Positions 16,678-25,753 of a DNA stretch of 64,000 bases are shown here, piece after piece. This DNA comes from Chromatiales bacterium (GTDB taxonomy: Bacteria > Pseudomonadota > Gammaproteobacteria > Steroidobacterales > GCA-2729495), in contig JACKNI010000002.1 of the NCBI GenBank assembly GCA_024234935.1, forward strand, positions 496,001-560,000, written 5' to 3'. Position numbers and translations under genes: made by a program. Each line of letters begins with the position of its first letter. Within the stretch, counting starts at the first letter, position 1. The notes beneath the pieces are model-generated. The model saw nothing but the letters and a program-made list of their open reading frames with translations. It searched no databases and had not been told where the DNA came from.

Positions 16678-17373
16678 CTATCGCGCCGCGACCATCCGGC
16701 CTGTGGCGCTTTCGCGTGCGTTGAACACCAGCTGGACTTTCGAATCATTGGTACTCGCAGCGGCACCATTCACGTACAAGGTGGTGCGAATCGTGTACGC
16801 ACCCTGCGGCACGCCCTGCGGCAGCTTGAAGTTGAACTGGTTTTCGTAGCCACCCGAGCCAGCGCCTTTTTCCGTCAGCACTTTTGACTTCTTCGCCTGC
16901 TCCTTGCCCGAGGGATCCAGCAGCGCAAACTCCTCGCGGATCTCGGTGACCGGTGTCACCGTACCCGAAACGACTTCGCTGGTAGAGGTGATCGTCACCG
17001 GTTGACCAGCGGCAATGGTCGGACCCGGCTGTACGACGACCTGGTAGGCACTGACCACCGGCTCTGCCGGCAGCGTCCCCTTGTTGTTCTTGCGAAAATC
17101 ACTCTCTACCTGTGATGCCGGCTTGGTCTGCTTGCTCATGGCGTTGATGGCCATGCAGCCAAGAGCACCGACCGCGGCGCCGACAACCGCGCCCTTGCCC
17201 TTGTTGGCGATGGCGCCAACCACCGCACCGATACCGGCCCCGACCAGCGGATTGCAGGCGGAGGACGAATCGTCGGCTGCCGACTGGTCGCCACCCGGCA
17301 TCGAGGCGCAACTGCTGAGGATGAACGCGACGAGAAATGTGGTTGTCGCGGAACGCATGAGTCTTCTGTTCAT
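16678..17373 (-). CDS. Glycine-zipper lipoprotein in the zinc-ribbon operon
   Basis: This 231-residue lipoprotein has a signal peptide ending in the lipobox LSSC. A glycine-zipper segment (about residues 45-78, GAGIGAVVGAIANKGKGAVV) may insert in the outer membrane, as in other Gly-zipper outer-membrane lipoproteins. The C-terminal half (about 105-225) is a beta-rich domain with PGPTIAAGQPVTITSTSEV and GAYTIRTTLYVNG, like an immunoglobulin-type fold. Function unknown. It starts 17 bases after the first zinc-ribbon gene ends, so it is cotranscribed. Confidence 0.75.
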   Translation of the reverse strand: MNRRLMRSATTTFLVAFILSSCASMPGGDQSAADDSSSACNPLVGAGIGAVVGAIANKGKGAVVGAAVGALGCMAINAMSKQTKPASQVESDFRKNNKGTLPAEPVVSAYQVVVQPGPTIAAGQPVTITSTSEVVSGTVTPVTEIREEFALLDPSGKEQAKKSKVLTEKGAGSGGYENQFNFKLPQGVPQGAYTIRTTLYVNGAAASTNDSKVQLVFNARESATGRMVAAR

Positions 17374-17390
17374 GGCAATTGCCTCCGGTC

Positions 17391-18374
17391 CTAGTCGATT
17401 TCGATACTGTTCAGCGCGGCTTGCTGACCCTCTTTGGCGTCCTTCATCAGGCGTTTGGCATCGCGATTGCCGGGGTCGATCATCAGCACACTCTCGGCCG
17501 TCGCAATGGCCTTGTCGTACTGGAGTTGCTGTTTGTATTCACGCCCCTGCCTGAGCATCGTCCCGATCCGTGCGGCTATCTCCGGCTGCAGTCCAGCCGG
17601 TGCAGCTGGCGGTGGCGGCGAAGCAGCTGGCACCGGCGGGGCGGTGGCTGCTTCAGGTGCTGCCGTCGTCGTTGCAACAGTTGTCGGCGATTCCACGAGT
17701 GACGACCCGGAACCCGGTTGCTCGGGCGGCAAGGCTTCCTCCACCGTCGGCTCTTGCGCGGTTTGTTCTGGTGCCATCGGCTCTGGCTTCATCGGTTCCG
17801 GCGTCATGGCCACAGGCGCCTCGACGGACATCTCCGGCGCAGAGCCCGCGGAAGGCTCGGGTGATACGCGCATGTACTTCCAGTAGTACACACCACCGCC
17901 CGCCGCTGCGATCGCAATCACGGCGACCGCCGCGATAATCAGCGGAGTCCGTGAAGCAGGCCCATCGCCCGCCGCTGCGGGCGCCGTGCGCTTTGGGGGT
18001 TGTACCGCAACCGGGGGTGGCTGGGGCGGCTGTACCGCTCTCGGTGGCGGGGCCGGTGGAGTGCGTGGCGGTGGCGGGGCTGGCGCTGGTGGCACAGAAG
18101 TTTTCGGCTCGGGAATCGGCGGCAGTGGTGGTGGTGGCGGCGGCGGCGACAATTTTTGTTCAGAGACTGCCGGCGACACCGGCGCGGTATCGGCCCTCAG
18201 GAAACTGTAGCCGCATTTCGGGCAGAACTTCGCCGCTGGTGAGCAGACATTTTCGCACTGCGGACAGCGCGCACCGGCAGCGGCCGCCGGCGCGGCGGCA
18301 CTCAACGGGCTACCGCAGCCACGGCAGAACTTCGCGGTGGGCGCATTCTCGGCGCCACATTTGGTACAGGCCAT
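17391..18374 (-). CDS. Double zinc-ribbon membrane protein with proline-rich linker and TPR-like tail
   Basis: This encodes 327 residues with two zinc ribbons (cysteines 3, 6, 17, 20 and 37, 40, 51, 54), then a long proline-rich segment (about 75-135), one transmembrane helix (about 150-170, LIIAAVAVIAIAAAGGGVYY), a Pro/Glu/Met-rich extracytoplasmic linker and a C-terminal helical pair (QYDKAIATAESVLMIDPGNR) resembling a TPR repeat. It is the first gene of the operon. The start is the ATG directly before the first ribbon (MACTKCG); upstream frame is not protein-like. Function unknown. The linker lengths suggest a protein spanning the envelope. Confidence 0.78.
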   Translation of the reverse strand: MACTKCGAENAPTAKFCRGCGSPLSAAAPAAAAGARCPQCENVCSPAAKFCPKCGYSFLRADTAPVSPAVSEQKLSPPPPPPPLPPIPEPKTSVPPAPAPPPPRTPPAPPPRAVQPPQPPPVAVQPPKRTAPAAAGDGPASRTPLIIAAVAVIAIAAAGGGVYYWKYMRVSPEPSAGSAPEMSVEAPVAMTPEPMKPEPMAPEQTAQEPTVEEALPPEQPGSGSSLVESPTTVATTTAAPEAATAPPVPAASPPPPAAPAGLQPEIAARIGTMLRQGREYKQQLQYDKAIATAESVLMIDPGNRDAKRLMKDAKEGQQAALNSIEID

Positions 18375-18655
18375 CTCCGACTCGCCCTTTTTTTCTCGAT
18401 TGTCAGGCGAACGGCACTCGAAGCATCCTGGCTGGACATTGACCATCCTGGTCAGGTACCGGCCCCGGGGTTCTGCCTTTCGGACAGCCCCGCGAGTTGC
18501 CAGTCTATGCTGATATGCGGAAGATGGCACCCCCCGGTGGAAAATTCAGCTGCTGGATTTGCGGCGCAAAAAAGCCGTGATCAAATGATGTCGAGCTCGG
18601 CAGCGGGTGACAGGGTTACGCCCAAGCCGGCATGAAAAGGGAGGCACAGCCGGGA

Positions 18656-19714
18656 ATGAGCGCCCTTCACGATATCGGCATTCTGCTCAGCGTCCGCTTC
18701 AAGGCAATCAGATTCAGTTTCTTCACCGCCGCCAACGCGGTCATCGTCTTTATCGGCGACCTGATGCAACCAATCGGCTCCGTGGTGGCACTGCTGTGTA
18801 TCGTGACACCCATACTGGTGCTGGCTCTTGGTGCTTTCTTGCTGCGCATGGTCGCCAGGCAACGGCCGATCGACTACGAGAGGCCGACGACCGGCATCGC
18901 CTGGACCAGCGATGCCACGATCTTTCTCGCCGTTGGCTTTCCGCTGCTGTTCGCAACTTTTGTGTGGCAGGAAGCCACCCGGACGGACGAGGCAAATGCC
19001 CGGACTGCAGATATTGGCGCCTTTGCCACGATGTTTCCCGGACTTGCGCGCGCCCAGGCCTCGATCGGCATCATTGAAAAGCGACTGGTGCAGGTCGACG
19101 AAAAGCTCACGGTCATCCAGTCCGATGTGCGCGAAGCCCGGCAGGAACTCGGCACCCTGAAAAAAGAAACCAGCGTTGATCCGCGCAAGGAACTCAGCAA
19201 CATGGGTGTCGGCTGGACTGAACAGGAATTCATCGATGCGATCATGCGCGCCGATCTCAGGGCCCTGGAACTGTTTCTGGACGGCGGCATGTCGCCGCTG
19301 CTCAACCACAATGGCGCTTCAGCAGCGCTGTTCGGTCTGCAGCCCGATGGCCCCGATCCGCGGCCGGTGCTGCAACTCCTGATCAGCAAGGGCTTCGATG
19401 TGAACGCTCGGCTCGTCGATGCATACATCATGCGCAGCCACGGTGACACGGTGCCACCGTTTTTCGATACGCCCGACACCCCCAAGGGATATTCAGCCTG
19501 GCAGAGAAAATTTGTTGGTCCGGCATTGCTGTGGGTCGTGATCCTCGCCTCGTACCGGGGACCATCCGACTACGACCTGGCGGTGATTGAATTTCTGCTC
19601 GATCACGGCGCCGACCGCCGTGCAACTGATTCATTCATGGCGGCCTATCAGCCGATCTGGGGCGATACCGGCGCCTGGCAGCAGGTCGCAGCAGTACTCA
19701 ACGAACACAAGTGA
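18656..19714 (+). CDS. Membrane protein with coiled coil and ankyrin-like repeats
   Basis: This encodes about 352 residues from the ATG at 18656 (an in-frame ATG at 18632 is possible), which has GGGAGG upstream. It has three hydrophobic segments within residues 20-110 (for example SVVALLCIVTPILVLALGAF and ATIFLAVGFPLLFATFVW), then a short coiled coil (about 135-165) and a C-terminal part with ankyrin-like units: DAIMRADLRALELFLDGGM, LLISKGFDVNARLVD and VIEFLLDHGADRRATD. It is divergent from the zinc-ribbon operon across a 281-base gap, in which I see no further gene, and may share its control region. Function unknown. Confidence 0.72.
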   Translation: MSALHDIGILLSVRFKAIRFSFFTAANAVIVFIGDLMQPIGSVVALLCIVTPILVLALGAFLLRMVARQRPIDYERPTTGIAWTSDATIFLAVGFPLLFATFVWQEATRTDEANARTADIGAFATMFPGLARAQASIGIIEKRLVQVDEKLTVIQSDVREARQELGTLKKETSVDPRKELSNMGVGWTEQEFIDAIMRADLRALELFLDGGMSPLLNHNGASAALFGLQPDGPDPRPVLQLLISKGFDVNARLVDAYIMRSHGDTVPPFFDTPDTPKGYSAWQRKFVGPALLWVVILASYRGPSDYDLAVIEFLLDHGADRRATDSFMAAYQPIWGDTGAWQQVAAVLNEHK

Positions 19715-19717
19715 CGA

Positions 19718-20215
19718 TCAGCGCCGGCCCATGCTGACGTTCGATGGCTGCACCATACGGTCGTTGTGCAGCGAGTTCACCTGTGTGATCCAGTCCTTGA
19801 TGCACAGGGGCAGGTTCATGTAGTCGGTCTGTTCCGACAGGACCATGATTTTCCCCTTGGAGAAAATGGCAGCCTGAACTTCCGCGCGATCGGGGTTGAT
19901 GCAGATCACCCCCTCTTCTTCGGTACCGCCATGTGGCGCATTGCCGGCCAGTTGCAGCCAGCCACTGACGAGATCGACCGAGCCCAGCACGTTGATGTTT
20001 TCTCTCAGGTGTTCTAGCTGCTTGCCTGCGACCCGCTGCAGCAGAGGAGCGACGCGCGGGTCGGCCAGCAGCTGGTCGGTTTCGTAGCTGCCCACATAGT
20101 CGAACAGACGCGCATGCCGCGTACCGGCCGGAACGTCGGCGCGAATCGCAAGGGGCTGCAAAGCGAGCAGCGTGACAACGGGCAGCCAGCTCCGCACTGA
20201 AAGGCGCCTGCACAT
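19718..20215 (-). CDS. Secreted protein of unknown function
   Basis: This encodes 165 residues with a signal peptide (MCRRLSVRSWLPVVTLLALQ, cleaved after IRA). The mature protein has two cysteines (EGVICINPD and LPLCIKDW) that may pair. Segments such as HARLFDYVGSYETDQLLADP and NVLGSVDLVSGWLQLAG suggest a compact periplasmic domain. I do not recognise the family. The ATG at 20215 has GGAGGG about eight bases upstream. It converges on the ankyrin-like gene, with three bases between their stops. Confidence 0.7.
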   Translation of the reverse strand: MCRRLSVRSWLPVVTLLALQPLAIRADVPAGTRHARLFDYVGSYETDQLLADPRVAPLLQRVAGKQLEHLRENINVLGSVDLVSGWLQLAGNAPHGGTEEEGVICINPDRAEVQAAIFSKGKIMVLSEQTDYMNLPLCIKDWITQVNSLHNDRMVQPSNVSMGRR

Positions 20216-20399
20216 AACCGGACCCTCCGGGCATATCCCTGGCCCGACCAATGCCATCACGATATGGCGGATACCGCAAGACCAGGATGATTGCTTTCGT
20301 GCCGACCTTGCGGCAGATTCGCCGGGCACATTGCATCGCGTTTTCAGCAAGGTCATCGATTGTGAGCACAGATACGATCCGTTCGCCGGACTCCAGGCA

Positions 20400-21704
20400 T
20401 TGAGCGTACCGGCCCCCTGGCCCAGTCCTTTGCGGGCCTGGTACGCAGTCGCCGTTCTGGTTCTGGCCTTCATTTTCTCGTTCGTTGACCGGATCGTGAT
20501 CGCCCTGCTGGTGGAGCCGATCAAGGCGGACCTGGGCGTCAGCGATTTTGGCATCGGCCTGTTGCAGGGCTTTGCCTTCGCACTGTTCTACGCGCTGCTT
20601 GGCATTCCGATCAGCCGGCTCTCCGACCGGATCAGCCGGCGCAGCATCATCGCCACAGGCATCGTGATCTGGAGTCTGATGACGGCTGCCTGCGGACTCG
20701 CGCGCAGCTTTTTCGGCCTGTTTCTCGCGCGGGTCGGCGTGGGTGTCGGCGAAGCCACGCTGTCGCCGGCCGCCTATTCGATGATTTCGGACTACTTTCC
20801 CCGTGAAAAGCTCGGCCGCGCGATCGGTGTTTACCAGTCCGGTGCGCTGCTCGGCGCAGGCATCGCCTTCCTGGTTGGCGGAGCAGCGATACATCTGCTC
20901 GCTGCCTGGGACGGCCGCGTGCTGCCGGTGCTGGGCGTGGTACGAGTGTGGCAGCTGGCGTTTTTTGCAGTTGGCCTGCCGGGACTGCTCGTCGCCATGC
21001 TGATGCTGACGGTGCAGGAGCCGGTGCGGCGGGGCAAGGCGAGCGGTACCGCAACAGGTATCCCGCTGCGCCAGGTACTGGCCTATATGAACGGCCATCG
21101 GCGATTGTTCCTCGCGCATTTCACCGGCTTCGCACTGCTGATCGTACCGATCACCACAGTTCTGGCCTGGGCGCCCACCTATCTGAGTCGCGTGCTTGGC
21201 TTTGCCCGGGCAGACTCGGGTTTCACGCTGGGGCTGATGCTGCTCGTGCTGTCCCCGGCCGCGGTGTATTCCGGCGGATGGCTGATTGATCTTCTGCAGA
21301 GGCGCGGCTACGCCGATGCACCATTCCGCGTCAGCATTGGTGCGGCCATGGCCCTGATACCCCTGAGCCTGTTTGCGACGACCGGCACTGATCCGTCGCT
21401 TGCACTGTGGCTGATTGGGCCCCTGATCTTCTGCGCCTGCATCTCTCAGGCTGCAGCACCGACGGTCATTCAGGTGATGGTGCCGAACGAGATGCGGGCG
21501 CAGATATCCGCCGTGTGGATGCTGTGCATGAACCTGATTTCCACCATCGCAGGGCCGACGATGGTCGGGTTCATCACGGTCTATGTGCTGATGGACGACA
21601 TGGCCGTCGGACAGTCGATCGCCATCGTCAACGTGCTGAGTGCACCGGCTTCAGCACTCATCCTGTGGGCCGGGCTGAAGCGCTTCAGGCTCAGCCAGGC
21701 TTGA
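20400..21704 (+). CDS. MFS transporter, spinster-like
   Basis: This encodes about 434 residues and 12 predicted transmembrane helices. It belongs to the major facilitator superfamily, in the group that includes Spinster-like lipid and drug-like transporters. Visible motifs: FSFVDRIVIALLVEPIKADL opens helix 1, RLSDRISRRS is the loop 2-3 signature (GxLxDRxGRR type), and GEATLSPAAYSMISDYFPRE is typical of the Spinster group. The substrate is unknown. The start is uncertain: a TTG at 20400 precedes the first helix; a longer frame from 20172 overlaps the divergent secreted-protein gene and reads poorly. Its end overlaps the convergent NmrA-like gene by 14 bases. Confidence 0.87.
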   Translation: MSVPAPWPSPLRAWYAVAVLVLAFIFSFVDRIVIALLVEPIKADLGVSDFGIGLLQGFAFALFYALLGIPISRLSDRISRRSIIATGIVIWSLMTAACGLARSFFGLFLARVGVGVGEATLSPAAYSMISDYFPREKLGRAIGVYQSGALLGAGIAFLVGGAAIHLLAAWDGRVLPVLGVVRVWQLAFFAVGLPGLLVAMLMLTVQEPVRRGKASGTATGIPLRQVLAYMNGHRRLFLAHFTGFALLIVPITTVLAWAPTYLSRVLGFARADSGFTLGLMLLVLSPAAVYSGGWLIDLLQRRGYADAPFRVSIGAAMALIPLSLFATTGTDPSLALWLIGPLIFCACISQAAAPTVIQVMVPNEMRAQISAVWMLCMNLISTIAGPTMVGFITVYVLMDDMAVGQSIAIVNVLSAPASALILWAGLKRFRLSQA

Positions 21705-22584
21705 GCGAATCTCCGAGACCAGCGCGAAGCTCTTCCATCATCCTGCGCGTGGACTTGACCGGCCGGCCGGCCGCCGCTTCGAAATCTGTCTGCACCTTGA
21801 AAGCGCCGTTCCGGACACACTGAAAGCAACCGGTGAGCATGCGGGCCACGTCCTTGCCGCGCACCGCAATTTTTTCATCCCGCATCAGCAGAGCGATGTT
21901 TTCTTCGTCGGTGAGCGTCTCGTAACGCACCTTGAGGCCCAGCACTTCGTTTGCCAGCTGCACCAGTGCCGCCTGGCTCATGTCCTGGCCGACGAGATTG
22001 AAGGTTTTCCCGTTGTGACGATCGCTCTGCGCAAGGCGCGCGATTGCAAAGGCCAGTTCATCGATGGTGATGTAGCCGCATTCGCCCTCGCCACCGACAT
22101 TCCGGTACACCCCGGATGCATTGGCATGAATGATGTGGCGCAGATCCATCTCCAGGTAAAGGCCATTGCGGGCAATCACCCACTCCAGTCCCGATGATTT
22201 CAGATCTTCTTCGGTCTGCCGGTTGACCTGCTGGGTCCCCCAGAACCAGGTGTCCTGTTCCTGGCCGTTGCCGATGACGCTGGTGAAAACAATCTTGCGC
22301 ACGCCGGCCCGCCGGGCCGCTGCAATCACATTCCGGTGCATGAGTACGCGGTCCCAATTGCCGACCGGGGCCGAAATCATCACCAGCGTATCGATGCCGG
22401 CGAGCGCTGCGATCATGCTCTCGACGGAGTTGTAATCACCGGAGCGCTTTTCGATTCCGGTGACCAGGACCTTCTCCGGAGTGCGGGCGATGGCAACGAT
22501 ATTCCCGGACGCCGTATTGGCAAGCAATTCACGCAGAACGGCGTGGCCCAGACGGCCCGACGCCGCGGAAACAGCTGTTTTCAT
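21691..22584 (-). CDS. NmrA/QOR2-like NAD(P)-binding protein
   Basis: This 297-residue atypical short-chain dehydrogenase is of the NmrA/QOR2 type. The Rossmann start reads MKTAVSAASGRLGHAVLREL, where the usual TGATGxxG loop is SAASGRLG, so cofactor binding may be altered or lost. DTLVMISAPVGNWDRVLMHR and IVFTSVIGNG are typical of the family, as is WVIARNGLYLEMDL. The C-terminal segment with several basic residues is unassigned. Candidate roles are quinone or aldehyde reduction, or redox sensing. The ATG at 22584 is preferred, with AGAG upstream; a GTG at 22593 is an alternative. It follows the ferredoxin reductase gene by 26 bases. Confidence 0.78.
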   Translation of the reverse strand: MKTAVSAASGRLGHAVLRELLANTASGNIVAIARTPEKVLVTGIEKRSGDYNSVESMIAALAGIDTLVMISAPVGNWDRVLMHRNVIAAARRAGVRKIVFTSVIGNGQEQDTWFWGTQQVNRQTEEDLKSSGLEWVIARNGLYLEMDLRHIIHANASGVYRNVGGEGECGYITIDELAFAIARLAQSDRHNGKTFNLVGQDMSQAALVQLANEVLGLKVRYETLTDEENIALLMRDEKIAVRGKDVARMLTGCFQCVRNGAFKVQTDFEAAAGRPVKSTRRMMEELRAGLGDSLKPG

Positions 22585-22610
22585 TTCGCGCACTCTTTGC
22601 TGCCGCCCGC

Positions 22611-23840
22611 TCAGCCTCCCAGCGACTCGGCGATTTCCTTGAACGGTACCTTCATGTCGCGCAGTACGGCACGGTCCGGCCGGACGCCGCTGGCAATGAG
22701 CTTCTTGGAAAGCATGAATTCACGCGGGCTGTTGATCGCATAGACGGCGGCCAGACGGCCTTCGTCCAGGTAAAACGCCGCAAAGGACCGCGACTCCGGG
22801 TCACCACGCACCACAACCTGCTGGTCGGCTGCCGACAAACCGACGAATTGCAGCTTGAGATCGTATTGGTCTGACCAGAACCACGGAATCTGTGCATAGG
22901 GCTCGAGCTTGCCCAGTATCGTGTCGGCGGCGGTCTTGGCCTGTTCCTGCGCGTTGTGCACTGACTCGAGCCGGAGCCGCCTGCCGAGCAGGGCGTTCGG
23001 ATGATTGGTGCAATCACCGACAGCCAGAATGTCCGCATCGCTGGTCCGGCAGTACTCGTCCACCAAGATACCGTTGTCGCAGGGCAGGCCGGCTGCCTCG
23101 GCCAGTTCGATATTGGGCAGGATGCCGATGCCGACGATGACCAGGTCGGCCGGAATTTCGCTGCCGTCGCTCAGGGTCACGGTCTGTACGCGCAAGGCGC
23201 CATGGAAGGCCCGGATACCGGTATTGCAGCGAATATCGACACCGGCCTGCTGATGAACACGGGTGAAGAAATCGGAAATCAGCGGCGCACCGCCGCGCGC
23301 CATCACGCGCTCGGCCAGCTCCACTACCGTAACGTCCAGACCGCGCGTAACGGCCACCGCCGCCACCTCGAGGCCGATGTAGCCGGCGCCGACGATCACC
23401 AGCTTCGCGCCTGGCCGGAAATCGTCACGGATGCGATCCACATCCTCGATGTTACGCAGGTAGTGCACGCCCGCCAGCTCGGCGCCCGGCAGCGACACCT
23501 TCCGCACCCGGCTGCCGGTCGCGATTACCAGCTTGTTCCAGGGTTGAGAAACCCCGCTGCTCAGGGTGGCGGTACGGGCAGCGCGGTCGATGGCGGTTAC
23601 CCGGGTATTGAGGCGCACATCGACCTCATGATCCGTGTAGAACTTTTCCTGACGCACCAGCAGGCGAGGTACGTCGAGCTCACCGGCGAGAAATTTCTTG
23701 GACAGTGGCGGACGCTGGTAGGGCAGATAGGGTTCCTCGCCGACCAGGATCAGCTTGCCGGCATAGCCGCCCTGGCGCAGCGAGACGATGGTCTGGCCGG
23801 CGGCGTGTCCCGCACCGGCGATGATGATGGTTTCGGTCAT
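22611..23840 (-). CDS. FAD-dependent NAD(P)H:ferredoxin/rubredoxin reductase
   Basis: This 409-residue flavoprotein reductase passes electrons from NAD(P)H to a small iron-sulfur or rubredoxin partner, often feeding a cytochrome P450 or dioxygenase. Visible motifs: the FAD-binding IIIAGAGHAAG near residue 5, PYQRPPLSKKFLAGE, the second Rossmann motif LVIVGAGYIGLEVAAVAVTRG for NAD(P)H, and DILAVGDCTNHP near the C-terminus that binds FAD. The ATG at 23840 fits the FAD motif and has GGGAG upstream. No ferredoxin or oxygenase gene is adjacent, so its partner is elsewhere. It is probably cotranscribed with the NmrA-like gene. Confidence 0.9.
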   Translation of the reverse strand: MTETIIIAGAGHAAGQTIVSLRQGGYAGKLILVGEEPYLPYQRPPLSKKFLAGELDVPRLLVRQEKFYTDHEVDVRLNTRVTAIDRAARTATLSSGVSQPWNKLVIATGSRVRKVSLPGAELAGVHYLRNIEDVDRIRDDFRPGAKLVIVGAGYIGLEVAAVAVTRGLDVTVVELAERVMARGGAPLISDFFTRVHQQAGVDIRCNTGIRAFHGALRVQTVTLSDGSEIPADLVIVGIGILPNIELAEAAGLPCDNGILVDEYCRTSDADILAVGDCTNHPNALLGRRLRLESVHNAQEQAKTAADTILGKLEPYAQIPWFWSDQYDLKLQFVGLSAADQQVVVRGDPESRSFAAFYLDEGRLAAVYAINSPREFMLSKKLIASGVRPDRAVLRDMKVPFKEIAESLGG

Positions 23841-23981
23841 GTACTTGGGCTCCCAGGCGGCGGGCCACGATCTGCGACCGGCCATTCATCAGGTTGTCTC
23901 GTGCCGCAGGATTATACTGTCGCGTGTCTCGCATCGCGGCGCGGGCACATTTTTAGCACTTTGTTCCAGCAGGCGGTCGCA

Positions 23982-24953
23982 ATGATTGGTGCCATTCGTA
24001 TTCATTCTTTCGGTGGACCCGAGGTCCTGCAATGGGAGCAGGTCGAGCTGGCCCCGCCGGGCGCGGGCGAAATCACGATTCGCCAGACCGCCATCGGCCT
24101 CAACTTCATCGACACCTATCACCGCTCGGGACTCTATCCGCTGACGCTGCCCGCCGGCCTCGGCACCGAAGCCGCCGGCGTGGTTGAGGCCATCGGTCCG
24201 GGTGTTGCCGGCTTCAGTGTCGGCGAAGCTGTCGGCTATACCGGCTTGCCACCCGGTGCCTATGCCGAAAAGCGCAACTGGCCCGCCGAGCGCACGCTCA
24301 AGCTGCCGGCCGGGATCAGCGCCGAGGTCGCCGCGTCGTCCATGCTCAAGGGGCTGACCGCCTGGTACCTGCTGCGGCGGAGCTACCGGGTGCAGGCAGG
24401 CGATGCCGTGCTGCTCTATGCCGCCGCCGGCGGCACCGGCACCATTCTCGGTCAGTGGGCAAAATCGCTGGGCGCGAAAGTCATCGGTGTCGTCAGCTCG
24501 CCGGCCAAGGCCGAGCTGGCCCGCGCCAATGGCTGCGCTGAAACGATATTCGGCAAGGAGCCGGACTTCGTCGCCAGGGTCAAAGCCCTGTCGAACGGCG
24601 GTGTCGCGGTGGTGTACGACTCGATCGGCAAGGACACCTTCATGCAGTCGCTCGACTGCCTGCGCCGGCACGGCACCATGGTGAGCTTCGGCAATGCCTC
24701 CGGCCCGGTTGCGCCCTTCTCACCGATGGAACTTGCAAAGCGCGGCTCCTTGCACCTCACGCGCCCCTCGCTGTTCGATTTCATCGCGAGCAAAGCCGAT
24801 CTTGATGCCGGTGCCGCCGAGCTGTTCGGCGTGATCAGGAGCGGCGCCGTAAAGATCGGCATCGGCCAGCGCTACGCCTTAAAGGATGTCGCACAGGCGC
24901 ACCGCGATCTGGAGAGTCGCAAGACGACCGGTTCAACCGTCCTGCTTCCCTAA
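23982..24953 (+). CDS. qor: Quinone oxidoreductase (zinc-free MDR family)
   Basis: This 323-residue protein matches NADPH:quinone reductase of the QOR type, usually 320-330 residues, which reduces quinones to semiquinones in the cytoplasm. MIGAIRIHSFGGPEVLQWEQ opens the protein, GLNFIDTYHRSGLYP is the characteristic N-domain stretch, and LLYAAAGGTGTILGQWAKSL is the NADPH-binding loop (the usual AAAGGVG is AAAGGTG here). No zinc-ligating cysteines are seen, as expected. It is divergent from the ferredoxin reductase gene with 141 bases between starts. The inverted repeat of the RAYT element begins at the stop codon itself. Confidence 0.9.
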   Translation: MIGAIRIHSFGGPEVLQWEQVELAPPGAGEITIRQTAIGLNFIDTYHRSGLYPLTLPAGLGTEAAGVVEAIGPGVAGFSVGEAVGYTGLPPGAYAEKRNWPAERTLKLPAGISAEVAASSMLKGLTAWYLLRRSYRVQAGDAVLLYAAAGGTGTILGQWAKSLGAKVIGVVSSPAKAELARANGCAETIFGKEPDFVARVKALSNGGVAVVYDSIGKDTFMQSLDCLRRHGTMVSFGNASGPVAPFSPMELAKRGSLHLTRPSLFDFIASKADLDAGAAELFGVIRSGAVKIGIGQRYALKDVAQAHRDLESRKTTGSTVLLP

Positions 24954-24970
24954 AGGTGTCAGATTTATTT
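24952..24970 (+). repeat. RAYT terminal repeat, left copy
   Basis: AAAGGTGTCAGATTTATTT. It overlaps the last bases of the qor stop codon and is the left end of the transposon. The exact inverse occurs at 26357-26375. Confidence 0.75.
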
Positions 24971-25045
24971 CTGCTCACATTCGTGCCTTTTCCGGCCTGA
25001 CTACGACAGAGGACAGCGGCTACGCTCGCAGCCTCAATTTGCAGT

Positions 25046-25753
25046 ATGCCGAGGTTTCATGTGGGCAGGCCGCCGCGCTTGCTGGTGCCGGGGTTTCCGC
25101 ACCATATCGTGCAGCGTGGCCACAACTGCAACGCGGTATTCATCGAGCCGCGTGATTACGCGTACTACCTGGCGAACCTGCACGAATGGAAGCAGCGGTA
25201 TGAAGTCGAGGTTCATGCCTGGTGTCTGATGACCAACCACGTGCATCTTGTGCTCACGCCGCGCCAGCCGGACAAGGGGATCTCGGACCTGATGCGGCGC
25301 CTGGCCGGCCGGCAGAGCCGCTATGTGAACCGGCTTGAGCGTCGTCTCGGCACACTCTGGTGCGGCCGTTTCCACAGCAGCGTCATCGACACCGATGCTT
25401 ACCTGCTCGCCTGCCTGCGCTATGTCGAGCTGAATCCGGTCCGGGCCGGCATGGTCGACCATCCCGCCGACTATGCCTGGAGCAGTCACCGCGAGCGCAT
25501 GGGGCTTTCGCCGGTGGTCCTGCTGGATGGGGATCCGGTAGCCGCCCTGCCTGACGAGAGTATCGAGCGTCGTCGCCGGGCCTATGCGCTGTATCTAGGC
25601 ACGGCGGCCGATACAGCCGAGGTAGAACTGATCCGCAGCGCTGTACACCGTAACCAGCTGACGGGCGGCCGTAGTTTCGTCAGCGAAATCGAGCAACGCA
25701 CAGGGCTGCGGATCGAGAATCGCGGGAGAGGTCGACCAGCGCGCGGAAAATAA
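25046..25753 (+). CDS. REP-associated tyrosine transposase (RAYT, Y1 HUH family)
   Basis: This encodes 235 residues of the single-strand transposase family related to IS200/IS605 TnpA. LVPGFPHHIVQRGHN is the typical start of the fold and WCLMTNHVHLVLTP contains the HUH metal-binding pair (NHVH). SRYVNRLERRLGTLW follows, with a tyrosine at the expected place for the nucleophile. These enzymes cut and rejoin single-stranded DNA at palindromic repeats. The gene looks intact and full length (family about 150-240 residues). The start ATG is preceded by no clear ribosome-binding site, which suits low expression. Confidence 0.9.
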   Translation: MPRFHVGRPPRLLVPGFPHHIVQRGHNCNAVFIEPRDYAYYLANLHEWKQRYEVEVHAWCLMTNHVHLVLTPRQPDKGISDLMRRLAGRQSRYVNRLERRLGTLWCGRFHSSVIDTDAYLLACLRYVELNPVRAGMVDHPADYAWSSHRERMGLSPVVLLDGDPVAALPDESIERRRRAYALYLGTAADTAEVELIRSAVHRNQLTGGRSFVSEIEQRTGLRIENRGRGRPARGK

